A stretch of 64,000 bases of DNA from Cellulomonas sp. Root485 (GTDB lineage Bacteria > Actinomycetota > Actinomycetes > Actinomycetales > Cellulomonadaceae), in the NCBI RefSeq assembly GCF_001426705.1, contig NZ_LMFC01000002.1:662559-726558 (forward strand). Reading direction: 5' to 3'. Each line of letters opens with the position of its first letter. Positions within the stretch are counted from its first letter, which is position 1. This document shows, piece after piece, positions 1 through 9,369 of the stretch. Position numbers and translations under genes: made by a program. Below the pieces are notes generated by a model. The model was not told the origin of the DNA and made no database searches. It worked only from the letters and a program-made list of their open reading frames with translations.

Positions 1-174
1 CAAGTCTCTCATAGCCCATGATCATGCAGATCGCCGGGTGAAAACACGCGCCGGCGGAGTCTTGTCCCCTTTAGGCCGGATCTGTCGATTCTGCTTGGCC
101 ACGCGCCGATGTACGATTCCACGAGACGTTTTCAGAGGGCGCGCTCCGCTGAGGACGGACAATGGGGGGTAAAC

Positions 175-1683
175 GTGGCCAAATCGGACACGCGCGAGCC
201 TGCAGTGCGCTTTGTGCCGCAGCAGTTCGTGCGCTCGGCGAACGTGCCCGCTGCCAGTGCAAACCCCCGATGGCGCGATCTCGCCGTCCGACTGTGGACA
301 ACTGACGCGGCGGCCGTCGTCGTCGCCGTGGCCGTCGCATACTTGGTGCGATTTGACCACACCGGCCTGGCGATCGTCTCAGGCGAGTTCTCTCCGTCGT
401 ACCTCTCCGTCTCGGTCGCGCTCGCGGTGGCATGGCTCGCCGCGCTTGCATTGGGTCGGTCACGAGACAGGCGCGTCCTTGGCAGTGGACCGGCCGAATT
501 CTCCCGCGTCTTCAATGTGACCTGGAAACTCTTCGCGGCGGTCGCTGTCGTCGCCTATCTGCTGCGTATGGAGATCGGTCGTGGCTACCTCGGCTTCGCC
601 GCACCGCTGGGGCTGGGACTGATCCTCGGTGGCCGCATGTGGTGGCGTCGCTGGTTGCATGCCCATCGCGATGCTGGCCAGTACCAGTCGGGGATTCTCG
701 TCATCGGGCATCGCGACAAGGCCGCGGGGCTGATCGGGGAGTTACACAAGAACTCCCGCGTTGGCTTCATGGTGCTAGGTGTCTGCGTTCCCGCGGGCGA
801 GATCCTCGATGGCGAGCACATCGGCGGGGTCCCGGTGCTCGGTGGGATGGACCGCGCCGCCGAGATCGCTGAGCGCATCGGTGCTTCAGCGGTCGCGGTG
901 ACAGGCGCCGATGCAATCACCGCCGATACGGTCCGGCGGCTCGGCTGGGACCTTGAGGGAAAGGGCATCGACCTCGCCCTGACCCTGTCGCTCGTGGACG
1001 TCGCCGGTCCCCGCGTACTCATGCGCCCGGTCAGCGGGCTGCCGATGATGTACGTCGACGAGGCGAGGTTCACCGGCGGAAAGTACATCGCCAAGTCGTT
1101 GTTCGACTGGCTGATGGCAGCGGTGATCACAGTCCTCTTGCTCCCCGTGCTCGCGGTCGTCGCACTCCTGGTCCGGGTGACCAGTCAAGGGCCGGTGCTG
1201 TACCGGCAGGAGCGCATCGGAAAGGACGGTCGACGATTCTGGATCTTCAAGTTCAGAACCATGGTTGTCGGCGCGGACAAGCGGCTCTCCGAGGTGCTCG
1301 CTGACCAGGGCGCGAGCTCGGTGGGGATGTTCTACAAGCCAACGAACGACCCGCGTGTGACGTCTGTCGGCCGTGTACTGCGCAAGTACTCCCTCGATGA
1401 GCTGCCGCAGCTGCTCAACGTCCTGACCGGTGACATGAGCCTCGTCGGCCCCCGGCCCCAGATCGATGCCGAGGTCGCCCAGTACGACCGAGCGGCGCAC
1501 CGACGGCTCCGGGTCAAGCCCGGCCTCACGGGTCTGTGGCAGGTGTCCGGTCGGTCGGGCCTCGCGCCCGAGGACGGCATCCGCCTCGATGTCAGCTACG
1601 TCGAGAACTGGACGCTCTTCGGCGACCTGCTCATTCTCGCCCGAACAGTCAAGGTCGTGGCGAGCGGCGAGGGCGCTCGCTAG
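175..1683 (+). CDS. Polyprenyl-phosphate sugar-1-phosphate transferase, initiates polysaccharide synthesis
   Basis: Membrane enzyme that transfers a sugar-1-phosphate from a nucleotide sugar onto undecaprenyl phosphate, the first step of building a repeat unit. The N-terminal half has several hydrophobic segments (first near residues 25-40), then a nucleotide-binding-like middle region. The last 200 or so residues form the bacterial sugar transferase domain, with a membrane re-entrant helix followed by [33 protein letters not shown] and SLVGPRP motifs typical of WcaJ/WbaP-type enzymes. I chose GTG at 175 because GGGGGG lies 5 bases upstream; an in-frame ATG at 109 has no such site. It leads the glycosyltransferase run: its TAG stop shares one base with the next GTG. 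The sugar it transfers cannot be read from sequence. About 500 residues is a normal length. Confidence 0.93.
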   Translation: MAKSDTREPAVRFVPQQFVRSANVPAASANPRWRDLAVRLWTTDAAAVVVAVAVAYLVRFDHTGLAIVSGEFSPSYLSVSVALAVAWLAALALGRSRDRRVLGSGPAEFSRVFNVTWKLFAAVAVVAYLLRMEIGRGYLGFAAPLGLGLILGGRMWWRRWLHAHRDAGQYQSGILVIGHRDKAAGLIGELHKNSRVGFMVLGVCVPAGEILDGEHIGGVPVLGGMDRAAEIAERIGASAVAVTGADAITADTVRRLGWDLEGKGIDLALTLSLVDVAGPRVLMRPVSGLPMMYVDEARFTGGKYIAKSLFDWLMAAVITVLLLPVLAVVALLVRVTSQGPVLYRQERIGKDGRRFWIFKFRTMVVGADKRLSEVLADQGASSVGMFYKPTNDPRVTSVGRVLRKYSLDELPQLLNVLTGDMSLVGPRPQIDAEVAQYDRAAHRRLRVKPGLTGLWQVSGRSGLAPEDGIRLDVSYVENWTLFGDLLILARTVKVVASGEGAR

Positions 1684-2801
1684 TGGCCAGTGGTGTCCTC
1701 GTCCACGAATGGCTTGCTCGAACCGGTGGCTCGGAGAATGTCTTCGACGCCATGGTCGACGCGTTCCCCGATGCGGAGCTCTTGTGTCTGTGGTCCGACG
1801 TTGAAAACCGCTACCCCGGTCGCCGACTCGAGGAGACGTGGGTAGCTCGAACTCCGTTGCGGCGGAGCAAGATCGCAGCACTGCCGGTGATGCCGACGAC
1901 GTGGCGCCGCCGCCCAGGTGCGTATGACTGGGCTCTGGTCAGCTCACATCTGTTCGCGCACCACGTCACCTTTCGCGACCAGTCGTCTGGCTTCCGCAAG
2001 TACGTGTACGTGCACAGCCCTGCCCGCTACATCTGGGAACCGTCGGTCGACGGCCGGGGGTCATCCGTGGTCTCCCGCGCCGTAGCGCCGGCACTTCGCG
2101 CCCTCGACCGTAATCGCGCCGCGGAAATCACCGATCTCGCTGCGAATAGTGAGTACGTCCGATCGCGGGTCCAGAGGACCTGGGGCCTCGACGCGACTGT
2201 CGTCTACCCGCCGGTCGACATCGACCGAATCTCTGCCGTCGATGACTGGGCCGAGGGACTGACGGGCGCCGAGGCCCGCATCATCGAATCGCTACCACCG
2301 GTCTTCCTACTCGGGGCGTCGAGACTCGTGGCGTACAAGCGGCTCGACCTGGCGCTCCGGGCCGGCGACTGCGTCGATGTTCCCGTCGTGATTGCCGGCA
2401 GCGGACCCGATCTGGCGAAGCTCCAGAGCCTCGCTCGCGACATCTCCGTACCCGTGACGTTCATAGCCGAGCCGAGCGATGCCCTCCTTTTCGCGCTGTA
2501 CCAACGATGCCTCGTGTACGTGTTTCCCGCCGTGGAGGACTTCGGCATCATGCCGGTCGAGGCGATGGCGGCGGGAGCACCCGTAGCCTGCGGGATGATC
2601 GGCGGTGTCACGGAATCGGTCGTGGACGGGGTGACAGGCGCCCACATCGACTTCGACGACATGCGTGCGGTCCGGTCCGGTGTCGAGGCAGCGGCCTCGA
2701 TGCGCGGGAGCGGCCCCAACGACCTCGCTACACGGTTCGGAACAGCGGTCTTTCGGCGGCGAATCCGGGAGTTCGTCGACGTCGAGAGTTGGAGCGAATG
2801 A
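1683..2801 (+). CDS. Glycosyltransferase family 4 (GT-B)
   Basis: Predicted cytoplasmic or membrane-associated glycosyltransferase, 372 residues, adding a sugar to the lipid-linked repeat unit. The C-terminal half has the GT4 layout: a hydrophobic strand ending LLGASRLVAYKRLD, then EDFGIMPVEAMAAGAPV, the E-x7-E type motif that binds the donor nucleotide sugar. The N-terminal part contains VHEWLARTGGSE, the usual acceptor-side start of this family. The GTG at 1683 overlaps the TAG of the sugar transferase by one base, which fits translational coupling. Its end overlaps the next gene by an ATGA. Donor and acceptor are unknown. Confidence 0.9.
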   Translation: MASGVLVHEWLARTGGSENVFDAMVDAFPDAELLCLWSDVENRYPGRRLEETWVARTPLRRSKIAALPVMPTTWRRRPGAYDWALVSSHLFAHHVTFRDQSSGFRKYVYVHSPARYIWEPSVDGRGSSVVSRAVAPALRALDRNRAAEITDLAANSEYVRSRVQRTWGLDATVVYPPVDIDRISAVDDWAEGLTGAEARIIESLPPVFLLGASRLVAYKRLDLALRAGDCVDVPVVIAGSGPDLAKLQSLARDISVPVTFIAEPSDALLFALYQRCLVYVFPAVEDFGIMPVEAMAAGAPVACGMIGGVTESVVDGVTGAHIDFDDMRAVRSGVEAAASMRGSGPNDLATRFGTAVFRRRIREFVDVESWSE

Positions 2802-3925
2802 TCGACCCCGAGCTTCCTCCGGTCGTCGTCCTCTCCACCGCTGACTTTCACTCCGACGTCTGGACTAACAAGCAGCATCTTGCGAGTCGTCTTGCTGTCG
2901 ATACCCGCGTGACCTACGTCGAGTCCTTCGGCCTTCGGCGCCCCCGCGTCCTCCCTTCTGACCTTGCCCGAGTAGTTCGGCGCATCGGCCGAGCCGGGAC
3001 TCCGAGTCGGCAGGCCCCCGGGCCAGAGAACCTCGAGGTCATCAGTCCTGTGGTGGTGCCCTTCCACGACCGGGCACCTGCGCGCTGGCTGAACCGTCGG
3101 ATCGTCGACCGACTACAGGTTCCTGACCTCGACAACTCTGTCCTCTGGACGTTCTCGCCGGTCACGTACGGTCTCGCGGATCGCGCCAGGTCCGTCGTTT
3201 ACCACGCTGTCGACCTGCTTCACACGCAGCCTCGCGCGTCGGCTCGAGCCATCCTTGACGGTGAGCGCCATCTCGTCCGCACCGCCGACGTGGTCATTGC
3301 CAGCAGCGAAGGCGTGCGCGCGCACCTCCGCTCCATGGGGCGCAAGGACGTGCTCCTCTGGGAGAACGTCGCAGATACCGACGTGTTCGCAGTGACGAGC
3401 ACACATCGGCAACCGCGAGCGGTATTCGCTGGCAACCTCACGTCCACCAAGGTGTCGAGCCGGCTCTTACTTGGCGTCGCCGACGCAGGGATCGATGTCG
3501 TCGTCGCCGGGCCACGCGCGATTGACGGTGCTGACGGGCGGCGGACATTTGACGACGTGCTGGCGCATCCGCGCATCGAGTACGTGGGCGTGCTGAAACC
3601 CTCTAGTCTTGCTGACCTGTTCGCATCCTCTATGGTCGGTCTGATTCCCTACGAGTTGAACGACTACACGGCGGGCGTGTTCCCGCTCAAGGTCTATGAA
3701 TACTTGGCAGCTGGCTTGGCGGTGGTTTCCACACGACTGCCGAGTCTCGCCGGTCTCGACGATCCAGGAGTCGCGTGCCATGGCGACGAACAATTCGTCA
3801 CTGCTGTGGTCGACTCGGTCGAGAGTTTCACCGAAGATGCTGCTGGCGAACGCTCGCGCTCGGCGTCGACCCATTCGTGGACGCGCCGAGTGGACGACGC
3901 TCGAGACCTGCTGCGCAGGCTCTAG
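2798..3925 (+). CDS. Glycosyltransferase, GT4-like
   Basis: A 375-residue GT-B type glycosyltransferase in the polysaccharide operon. The N-terminus (VVLSTADFHSDVWTNKQHLA) resembles TuaH-like transferases that begin with a short strand and a WxNKQH-type motif. The C-terminal half has VVFAGNLTS-like and GLIPYELNDYTAGVFPLKVYEYLAAG segments, where a donor-binding site is expected. The start is ATG 2798, overlapping the preceding TGA as ATGA. It is the last gene of this plus-strand run; a convergent glycosyltransferase ends 38 bases further on. Sugar specificity is unknown. Confidence 0.85.
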   Translation: MIDPELPPVVVLSTADFHSDVWTNKQHLASRLAVDTRVTYVESFGLRRPRVLPSDLARVVRRIGRAGTPSRQAPGPENLEVISPVVVPFHDRAPARWLNRRIVDRLQVPDLDNSVLWTFSPVTYGLADRARSVVYHAVDLLHTQPRASARAILDGERHLVRTADVVIASSEGVRAHLRSMGRKDVLLWENVADTDVFAVTSTHRQPRAVFAGNLTSTKVSSRLLLGVADAGIDVVVAGPRAIDGADGRRTFDDVLAHPRIEYVGVLKPSSLADLFASSMVGLIPYELNDYTAGVFPLKVYEYLAAGLAVVSTRLPSLAGLDDPGVACHGDEQFVTAVVDSVESFTEDAAGERSRSASTHSWTRRVDDARDLLRRL

Positions 3926-3962
3926 GAATCCACGTCTGAACTGGGCGGGGTAGTGCCTGCAG

Positions 3963-5051
3963 CTACGCGTGGATGAGATCTCGGACTACCTCGTCGGTCT
4001 GAGCCGCCCATCGGTCGAGTGAGTGGTTCACTGCCCATTCACGACCAGGCGTGAGGCCATCTTGAGGAACGAGAGCGAGCGCCGCCGACGCCCAATGCTG
4101 AGCATCGACATCGGCCGACAGAGATGCTCCGCCGATCGACTCGACGAGCCCGCCAAACCCACTGCTCTCGTCAGCGATCACCGGCAGGCCGCACGCAGCT
4201 GCCTCGAGAATGACGGTGGGTAGGCCTTCGCCGGCTCCGGTCGAGGTGAAGAGCAGCACGCTCGCGGCGCGCAGGTACGTCGAGACGTCATCGACATGGC
4301 CTACGGCCCTCACGGACGGCCCGGCCGCGGACCGGACTTCGTCCAGCATCGGGCCGCCTCCCACGAGAACCGTCTGCCCGGCAAAGCGTCGCCCAATCGC
4401 TAGAGCCTTCTGGGGCCGCTTCGACGGTGCCATTCGTCCCACCCAGAGCAGCACTGGGGCGTCCCGTTGCAGGCCGAGCTCGGACCTCGCGCTCCGTCGC
4501 TCGGCTTCTGTCGCCGGCCTGAGCTTGGCTGTGTCCACACCATTCTCGACAACCTCAACTCGCGTACGTGCGCCAACGACGCGTCGAACGCTCCCTGCCA
4601 CCAGCTCGGAGACGCAGATGATGCCCCCAACGCGGCGAGCGGCGCGCGCATACCCCCGGAGGAGCGGGAATGCTGCGGCGGCGCCGGGCAAGACGCCGTG
4701 CTCCGTCCACACGACTGGTGCGTATCGGCTGACGGGACCGGTTAGACCCAATTGTTCTCGCTTGAACTGGAGGTGGGAATAGTCAATTGGCCGCCGCGAA
4801 ATTGCTCGTCGAACGGCATCGCGCTCGTGGGGAAGTTGTGTGAGCCCACCAACGATGGTGCGGCGTCCCCATTTGGGCGATAGACCGATATCGTCCTCAG
4901 GGAATCCCGAGTCGATCCAGCCAGGGACGTGGCCGACGAGCCTCGGCTCATAGCCGAATGTCGCCGAAAGCGTTGAGTAGAGGGAGGTCAGGTACTTCTC
5001 GGCTCCCCCAATCGTTGTCGATTGGGCAATGACGACTGGTCTCACGTGCAC
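3963..5051 (-). CDS. Glycosyltransferase family 4
   Basis: A 362-residue GT4 glycosyltransferase on the opposite strand to its neighbours. The N-terminus IAQSTTIGGAEKYLTSLY has the GGAE(K/R) acceptor motif, LWVGRMAPSKRPQKAL opens the donor domain, and GEGLPTVILEAAACGLPVIA is the nucleotide-sugar motif. I chose GTG 5051 because a GGGG lies six bases upstream; an in-frame GTG at 5045 is the alternative. It faces away from the acetyltransferase at 5241, so the roughly 190 bases between them must hold two promoters. Being inverted within the cluster, it may be a later insertion or separately controlled. Confidence 0.88.
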   Translation of the reverse strand: MHVRPVVIAQSTTIGGAEKYLTSLYSTLSATFGYEPRLVGHVPGWIDSGFPEDDIGLSPKWGRRTIVGGLTQLPHERDAVRRAISRRPIDYSHLQFKREQLGLTGPVSRYAPVVWTEHGVLPGAAAAFPLLRGYARAARRVGGIICVSELVAGSVRRVVGARTRVEVVENGVDTAKLRPATEAERRSARSELGLQRDAPVLLWVGRMAPSKRPQKALAIGRRFAGQTVLVGGGPMLDEVRSAAGPSVRAVGHVDDVSTYLRAASVLLFTSTGAGEGLPTVILEAAACGLPVIADESSGFGGLVESIGGASLSADVDAQHWASAALALVPQDGLTPGREWAVNHSLDRWAAQTDEVVRDLIHA

Positions 5052-5240
5052 ACGGTACCCCGAAGCACGATCGCAGCCGTGGCCCCACCGTCCCAACCGT
5101 GTTGCACGGACTTGGCCCGAGTCAGTGGAGCCCGGCTCCCGACTCAGTGTGCAAATCGACCAGTTTGTCCGCTCCTGGCGCGGCGAGTACATGTGGCGGC
5201 GGTCCGTACACTGGTCGGGAGCCAGAGGAGAGGCTATTTG
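5052..5240. promoter_or_regulatory. Divergent promoter region between glycosyltransferase and acetyltransferase
   Basis: A 189-base gap between divergent start codons, so it should carry promoters in both directions. On the plus strand TACACT near 5207-5212 could be a -10 element, giving a short leader before the AGAGGAGAGG ribosome site at about 5223-5232. No confident -35 box is visible. On the minus strand only the GGGG ribosome site near 5058-5061 stands out. This is inference from gene layout and weak motif matches. Confidence 0.3.
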
Positions 5241-5825
5241 ATGCATCCGTCGAATCCCCGGTCGCCGATCACCGTCGGCTACCGGTTCGCAAGCGCTCGC
5301 GTTCGTGATGCAAAGCAGGCCGCACTCGACGTGGCGTCCATCGCGCCATGGCACCGGGGGCGAGTCCTATCGGTGGAACTGTGCGGCGGCGAGGTGCACC
5401 CCACCGCCACGCTCCACCGAGGAGTGCGCGTCCACGGAGCAAATGGAGTCGTGATTGGGCCGAGGTCGATCGTTGGTCCGGAGTGCATCGTCGACGGACG
5501 CGGGGGACTCATTCTTGGATCAGATGTCAATGTGAGTGGAAGGGCGCAGCTCTGGTCGGCGCAACATGACTGGCGTTCGCCGGACTTTGCCTTCGTTACC
5601 GCGCCGGTCCACGTTCACGATCACGTCTGGATCGGTCCGAACGTCGTGGTGCTTCCGGGAGTGACGATCGGAAAGGGTGCGGTTGTCGCCGCCGGAACTG
5701 TAGTGACGCGCGACCTCGAGCCGATGGGGCTCTACGCTGGCGTTCCTGCGCGAAGAATCGGCGAGCGGCCGTCGGGTCTCCGATATCGACTGCCTGTCGC
5801 CAAGCGCAAGGCCTGGTGGCAATGA
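5241..5825 (+). CDS. Left-handed beta-helix (hexapeptide) acetyltransferase
   Basis: A 194-residue O-acyl/acetyltransferase of the LbH hexapeptide family, expected to decorate a sugar of the polysaccharide with acetyl-CoA as donor. The middle and C-terminal parts hold isoleucine/valine-rich turns (GVVIGPRSIVGPECIV, WIGPNVVVLPGVTIGKGAVVAAGTVV) and a final GVPARRIG that closes this fold in WbbJ/MaaA-type enzymes. The AQHDW histidine is the likely catalytic base by family analogy. ATG 5241 is preceded by AGAGGAGAGG, a strong ribosome site. It lies 10 bases upstream of the flippase gene and is probably co-transcribed with it. Confidence 0.9.
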   Translation: MHPSNPRSPITVGYRFASARVRDAKQAALDVASIAPWHRGRVLSVELCGGEVHPTATLHRGVRVHGANGVVIGPRSIVGPECIVDGRGGLILGSDVNVSGRAQLWSAQHDWRSPDFAFVTAPVHVHDHVWIGPNVVVLPGVTIGKGAVVAAGTVVTRDLEPMGLYAGVPARRIGERPSGLRYRLPVAKRKAWWQ

Positions 5826-5835
5826 CGGCGCTGAC

Positions 5836-7299
5836 GTGCGCATGAGCCAGGTCGAGCCATCAAAGGCGGCGGTTCAGCGCGAGCCAATCTCGCGAAGAGC
5901 AGTCTCTAGAGCTGCTGCGATTCAGATCGTCGTGCGCGCCCTCGGAATTATTGCCGGAGCCGCGGTCGCCGCGATTCAGGCCCGGTCGCTGGGACCTTAC
6001 GAGTTCGGTGCACTGTCCGGGGTATTTCTTCTTGTCGGTATCGGCACGGTGGTCTCGGACCTCGGCATCACCAGCACTGCCGTAAGCCTGTTGGCGCGTG
6101 GCGGTGTCGCGCGTCCCCCGGTGCTGACCGCAACCGTACTTGCGCGGTTTGGGCTGGGCTTGATCTTCGCGGTCATCGCCTGGGTGGCTGCAATCACGCT
6201 GTTGAATCTGCGCTCTCAGGCCGTGCTCGTAGCACTTGTGCTCAGCACTTTACCGATGGGCGCGCTGATTGGATTGCAGTCGGTGGCGATCGCCGACCTG
6301 CGCCTCAGTGTGCAGAATGCGATCCTTGCTTTCCAGAGTGGCGGCTGGCTCGTTGCCGTCGTGATCGTCGCAGGTTTGGACTTGCCGATAGTTTGGTACG
6401 GCGTCACCTACCTGGCGCTCACTTTGGCGCAGGGAGGACTCGTCCTCTGGCTATGTCGTGACACTGCGTGGCTGAGCCTCAGGGCGGGTGTCCGCGAGCT
6501 GCGTCCGCTCCTCCGCCAGGCCATCCCACTTGGGCTCGGGGCGATCGGCGTCACGGCGTACTATCGATTGACTGGAATTGTTCTGCTCGCCATCGCGGGA
6601 CCTACCCAATTTGCTCAGTACGCGGTTGCGTTCCGCCTCCTCGAGGCTATGCAAGTGCTCCCCGCCACGCTTTCATCGGTCTACCTTCCGCTGCTCTCGC
6701 GCGCGTTCGGGGATTCATCAGCGCGACGGCGGGTGTGGGGCCGGCTTGTACGACTCACCCTTGCTTCGGCGATCGTCGCCGTGGGTTGCGCTGCTGCTGG
6801 TGCCAGCGGTTTCATTTCCTGGATGTTTGGCACGGAATTCGAAGAGGCCGGCACCATCTTTGCGGTACTTGTCTGGTCGTTCGTCCCCGGAATGCTCGGC
6901 TGGCTCGTGACGAGTGCCCTGACCGCCGCTCGCCAAGTCAGGGCTTACGCGGTTGTTACCGTGGTGGGCGGGGCTGTCAGCCTAGGCATCTCGGTGCTCC
7001 TGGTGCCTAGCTACGGTGCTAGTGCTACCGCCTGGATCGCCGTCGGGACCGAGACGGCCATCGTCACCGCTTTGCTTGTGCTTCTCCACGCCCGTGCTGG
7101 TCTCGGCATTGGTTGGCGGTCGTGCGCTCAGGCACTCATCATCGCAGTGGTGATGTGGGCGACGACTGGTCTGCTCGATTTCGCACCCTATTGGGTCGTT
7201 GTGGCCGTCGTGGGCGTGGTCGGCGTATCAGCCAGTTTTGTCTCGCGCCTAGTGTCGACGGCCGACGTGCGTCTCTTCCTCTCGCGGCGGCTCGCGTGA
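5836..7299 (+). CDS. Wzx-type polysaccharide flippase (MATE/PST superfamily)
   Basis: A 487-residue, highly hydrophobic protein with about 12-14 predicted membrane helices, as expected for the exporter that flips lipid-linked repeat units across the cytoplasmic membrane. The first helices follow RALGIIAGAAVAAIQARSLGPYEFGAL, in which the RxLGPxxFG pattern is typical of polysaccharide-synthesis flippases. The start is GTG 5836 or ATG 5842; neither has a clear ribosome site, so translation may be coupled to the acetyltransferase ending 10 bases before. Its TGA overlaps the next ATG (TGATG). It pairs logically with the Wzy/ligase-type protein at 11494-12867. Confidence 0.92.
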   Translation: MRMSQVEPSKAAVQREPISRRAVSRAAAIQIVVRALGIIAGAAVAAIQARSLGPYEFGALSGVFLLVGIGTVVSDLGITSTAVSLLARGGVARPPVLTATVLARFGLGLIFAVIAWVAAITLLNLRSQAVLVALVLSTLPMGALIGLQSVAIADLRLSVQNAILAFQSGGWLVAVVIVAGLDLPIVWYGVTYLALTLAQGGLVLWLCRDTAWLSLRAGVRELRPLLRQAIPLGLGAIGVTAYYRLTGIVLLAIAGPTQFAQYAVAFRLLEAMQVLPATLSSVYLPLLSRAFGDSSARRRVWGRLVRLTLASAIVAVGCAAAGASGFISWMFGTEFEEAGTIFAVLVWSFVPGMLGWLVTSALTAARQVRAYAVVTVVGGAVSLGISVLLVPSYGASATAWIAVGTETAIVTALLVLLHARAGLGIGWRSCAQALIIAVVMWATTGLLDFAPYWVVVAVVGVVGVSASFVSRLVSTADVRLFLSRRLA

Positions 7300-8291
7300 T
7301 GGCGAGTACTCCGTCCTTGGCACGCAGCCTCATAGTGAATGTCGTGAGCCCGGATCCAGACGATCGTTGGCAGGGAGTCGAGAGGTTTTGCCACTCGCTG
7401 GTCGGGGCGCTGAACGACTTGCAGCACGATGCGATGGTGGTTTCGGTCGACGACGCGGGGATCCGCAATGCTGACGTCGTCATCACGAATGCTCAAGTCG
7501 TCGTGCGAACACGCCAACCGCGGGTGCACGTCTACCATGGTGTCGCGCTTCCGCAGATGCTGCGATCTCACGCTGAATCATCCCTTCGGTGGCGCGTGAA
7601 AGCGGCAGTCGCTCAATCGGCCGCTCAGTTCCGCGCGGGGGTCGGAGCGCATCGGGTCTCGGTGTCCCGGAGCACGGCGCGAGAGCTCCGACGTGTCTAC
7701 GGGTTCGGCAGCACCGTGCTCGCCAACGGGATCGACACCACGGCCTTCCAACCGCGGTCCGAGACTGGGGATCGTGGCTCCGGCGCCGCCGACCGTACCG
7801 CGCTGTTCATCGGCCGTCCCGAATGGCGCAAGCGGCCTGACATAGCCGTACATGCTGCACGCGCACTCGGCTACCGCATCCTCCTCGCCGCGGGACGTCC
7901 ATTCGATGGCATGGAATGGCTTGGCCGGCTCTCGGAGTCGGACCTTGCAGCGGCTATCGCGAGCGCGGACGTCGTCTTGATGCCTACACAGTACGAGGCC
8001 TGCTCCCTGGCATTTCTCGAGGCTCTGGCGGTGGGAACTCCGACGGTGACGACGACGGCCGGTTGGGTGCCGGACCTTGTAGCGGCGGTCCCCGACTACG
8101 CGCTGCTCGTGGCCAAAGTAGGCAGCGCAGAGTCGTTCGAACGCGCTCTCGGTCGCGCGTTGGATCCACCCGCTTCCGAGGCCATGCGACACGCGAACGC
8201 CTTCGTACGGCAGGAGTGCTCGCTCGAGTCGTTCGGCCAACGGTGGTCCGATTTTCTGCAGAGGGTGGTGCGTTCCGATGGTGATGCGTGA
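7299..8291 (+). CDS. Glycosyltransferase, GT4-like
   Basis: A 330-residue glycosyltransferase. The donor-binding half is recognisable: LFIGRPEWRKRPDIAVHAA followed by LMPTQYEACSLAFLEALAVG, in which the E-x7-E spacing of GT4 enzymes is kept. The N-terminal domain is short and less conserved. The start ATG 7299 shares a base with the flippase stop (TGATG). It overlaps the next gene by 14 bases, consistent with one operon from 5241 to 11542. Substrate is unknown. Confidence 0.85.
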   Translation: MASTPSLARSLIVNVVSPDPDDRWQGVERFCHSLVGALNDLQHDAMVVSVDDAGIRNADVVITNAQVVVRTRQPRVHVYHGVALPQMLRSHAESSLRWRVKAAVAQSAAQFRAGVGAHRVSVSRSTARELRRVYGFGSTVLANGIDTTAFQPRSETGDRGSGAADRTALFIGRPEWRKRPDIAVHAARALGYRILLAAGRPFDGMEWLGRLSESDLAAAIASADVVLMPTQYEACSLAFLEALAVGTPTVTTTAGWVPDLVAAVPDYALLVAKVGSAESFERALGRALDPPASEAMRHANAFVRQECSLESFGQRWSDFLQRVVRSDGDA

Positions 8292-9369
8292 CCCTGTCGA
8301 CGGTCAGTTGGCGTCTGCATCTAGTAGGACGGTGATTGCGTCGTGGCCCGCGCGCAAGAATCGACGCGAGAACCCCTATCAGGCGCTTCAGTCCGCGGCA
8401 TTGGAAGTCCGTGGTTACACGGTGCGGGAGTTCGATCTGCACGCCATCGCCTCATCGAACTGCCGGGTGTGGTGGTGGCACTGGCCGGACGCGCCGATTG
8501 CGGCCGGCTCTGCCCTGGGGGCCTGGCGACGGTTCGCCTTCCTCCTCCTCCTGCTGGGGATCGCAAAGATTCGCCGCGTCACCATCATCTGGACGGTTCA
8601 CAACCTCGACGACCACGACTCGGTGCGCCCCCGGTTGAGCAGAGCAGCGCGCGCGGCCCTGACAACTGGTGTCGACGCCCTGCATTACCTCTCCAGCTCC
8701 GCTCGATGCGAGGCCGAGTCGCGGTGGCCGCGCCTTGCGAGCCGTCCCGCGATCGTCACTCTGCATGGCGACTATCGAACTGTCGTGTCCCGGATCTCCC
8801 ACGAGGAGGCTCGCTCGCGGCTCGACATTGATCTTGGCTCGCGCCTGCTGGGCTTCGTGGGGAAGATTCGGCCCTACAAGGGTGTGGACACTCTCGTCTC
8901 CGCGTTCGCCGAAGTACGTGATCCACGAGCCCACCTCCTCGTTGCAGGTGAGGTGTCGCCGGAAGTTGGTTCATGGTCAATCGCCGGTGAACGCACTTCC
9001 ACAATTCTGCGGCGCCTCAGTCAAGACGAGATCGATGCAGTGATCTCGGCGTGCGACCTCCTGGTCCTGCCATACGCGCGAGTGACGAACTCTGGGTCTG
9101 CCGTGCTTGCCCTGAGCCTCGGGCGTCCGATCTTGGTGCCCGAGATCGGGGCGCTGCCAGAGCTCGCTGCTGTTGTCGGTCCAGACTGGGTGAAGACGTA
9201 CTCAGGATCTCTCGACGGAGCGTGCTTGGAGCGGGCCTTGGAGTGGGCCTCGGCCGACCGGGACGAGGCCGGCCCGGACCTTGCCGAGCTGGACTGGGAT
9301 CGAATCGGTGTTTCGCTCGCGCAACTCGTCGAAGCTGCGCGAGCAAAGCGGCAACGGGGTGCGGCGTGA
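8278..9369 (+). CDS. Glycosyltransferase, GT4/GT1-like
   Basis: A 363-residue glycosyltransferase. TIIWTVHNLDDHD matches the WTxHN motif of transferases acting on lipid-linked sugars, LLGFVGKIRPYKGVDTLVSAF opens the donor domain, and LPYARVTNSGSAVLALSLGRP lies where the nucleotide sugar binds. The family's second glutamate is not obvious here: the motif reads NSGSAVLALSLG rather than E-x7-E, so this belongs to a divergent GT4 branch. A hydrophobic stretch (FAFLLLLLGIAKI) could tether it to the membrane. The start ATG 8278 lies inside the previous gene; ATG 8284 is an alternative. Confidence 0.82.
   Translation: MVMRDPVDGQLASASSRTVIASWPARKNRRENPYQALQSAALEVRGYTVREFDLHAIASSNCRVWWWHWPDAPIAAGSALGAWRRFAFLLLLLGIAKIRRVTIIWTVHNLDDHDSVRPRLSRAARAALTTGVDALHYLSSSARCEAESRWPRLASRPAIVTLHGDYRTVVSRISHEEARSRLDIDLGSRLLGFVGKIRPYKGVDTLVSAFAEVRDPRAHLLVAGEVSPEVGSWSIAGERTSTILRRLSQDEIDAVISACDLLVLPYARVTNSGSAVLALSLGRPILVPEIGALPELAAVVGPDWVKTYSGSLDGACLERALEWASADRDEAGPDLAELDWDRIGVSLAQLVEAARAKRQRGAA

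Noticed and set aside
109..174. Upstream ATG of the sugar transferase as the start
   Set aside because: The 22 extra residues are basic and not conserved in type, and GGGGGG stands five bases before GTG 175.
1..174. Gene remnant at the left edge
   Set aside because: Short open frames on both strands have no motif or start support; treated as leader DNA of the sugar transferase gene.
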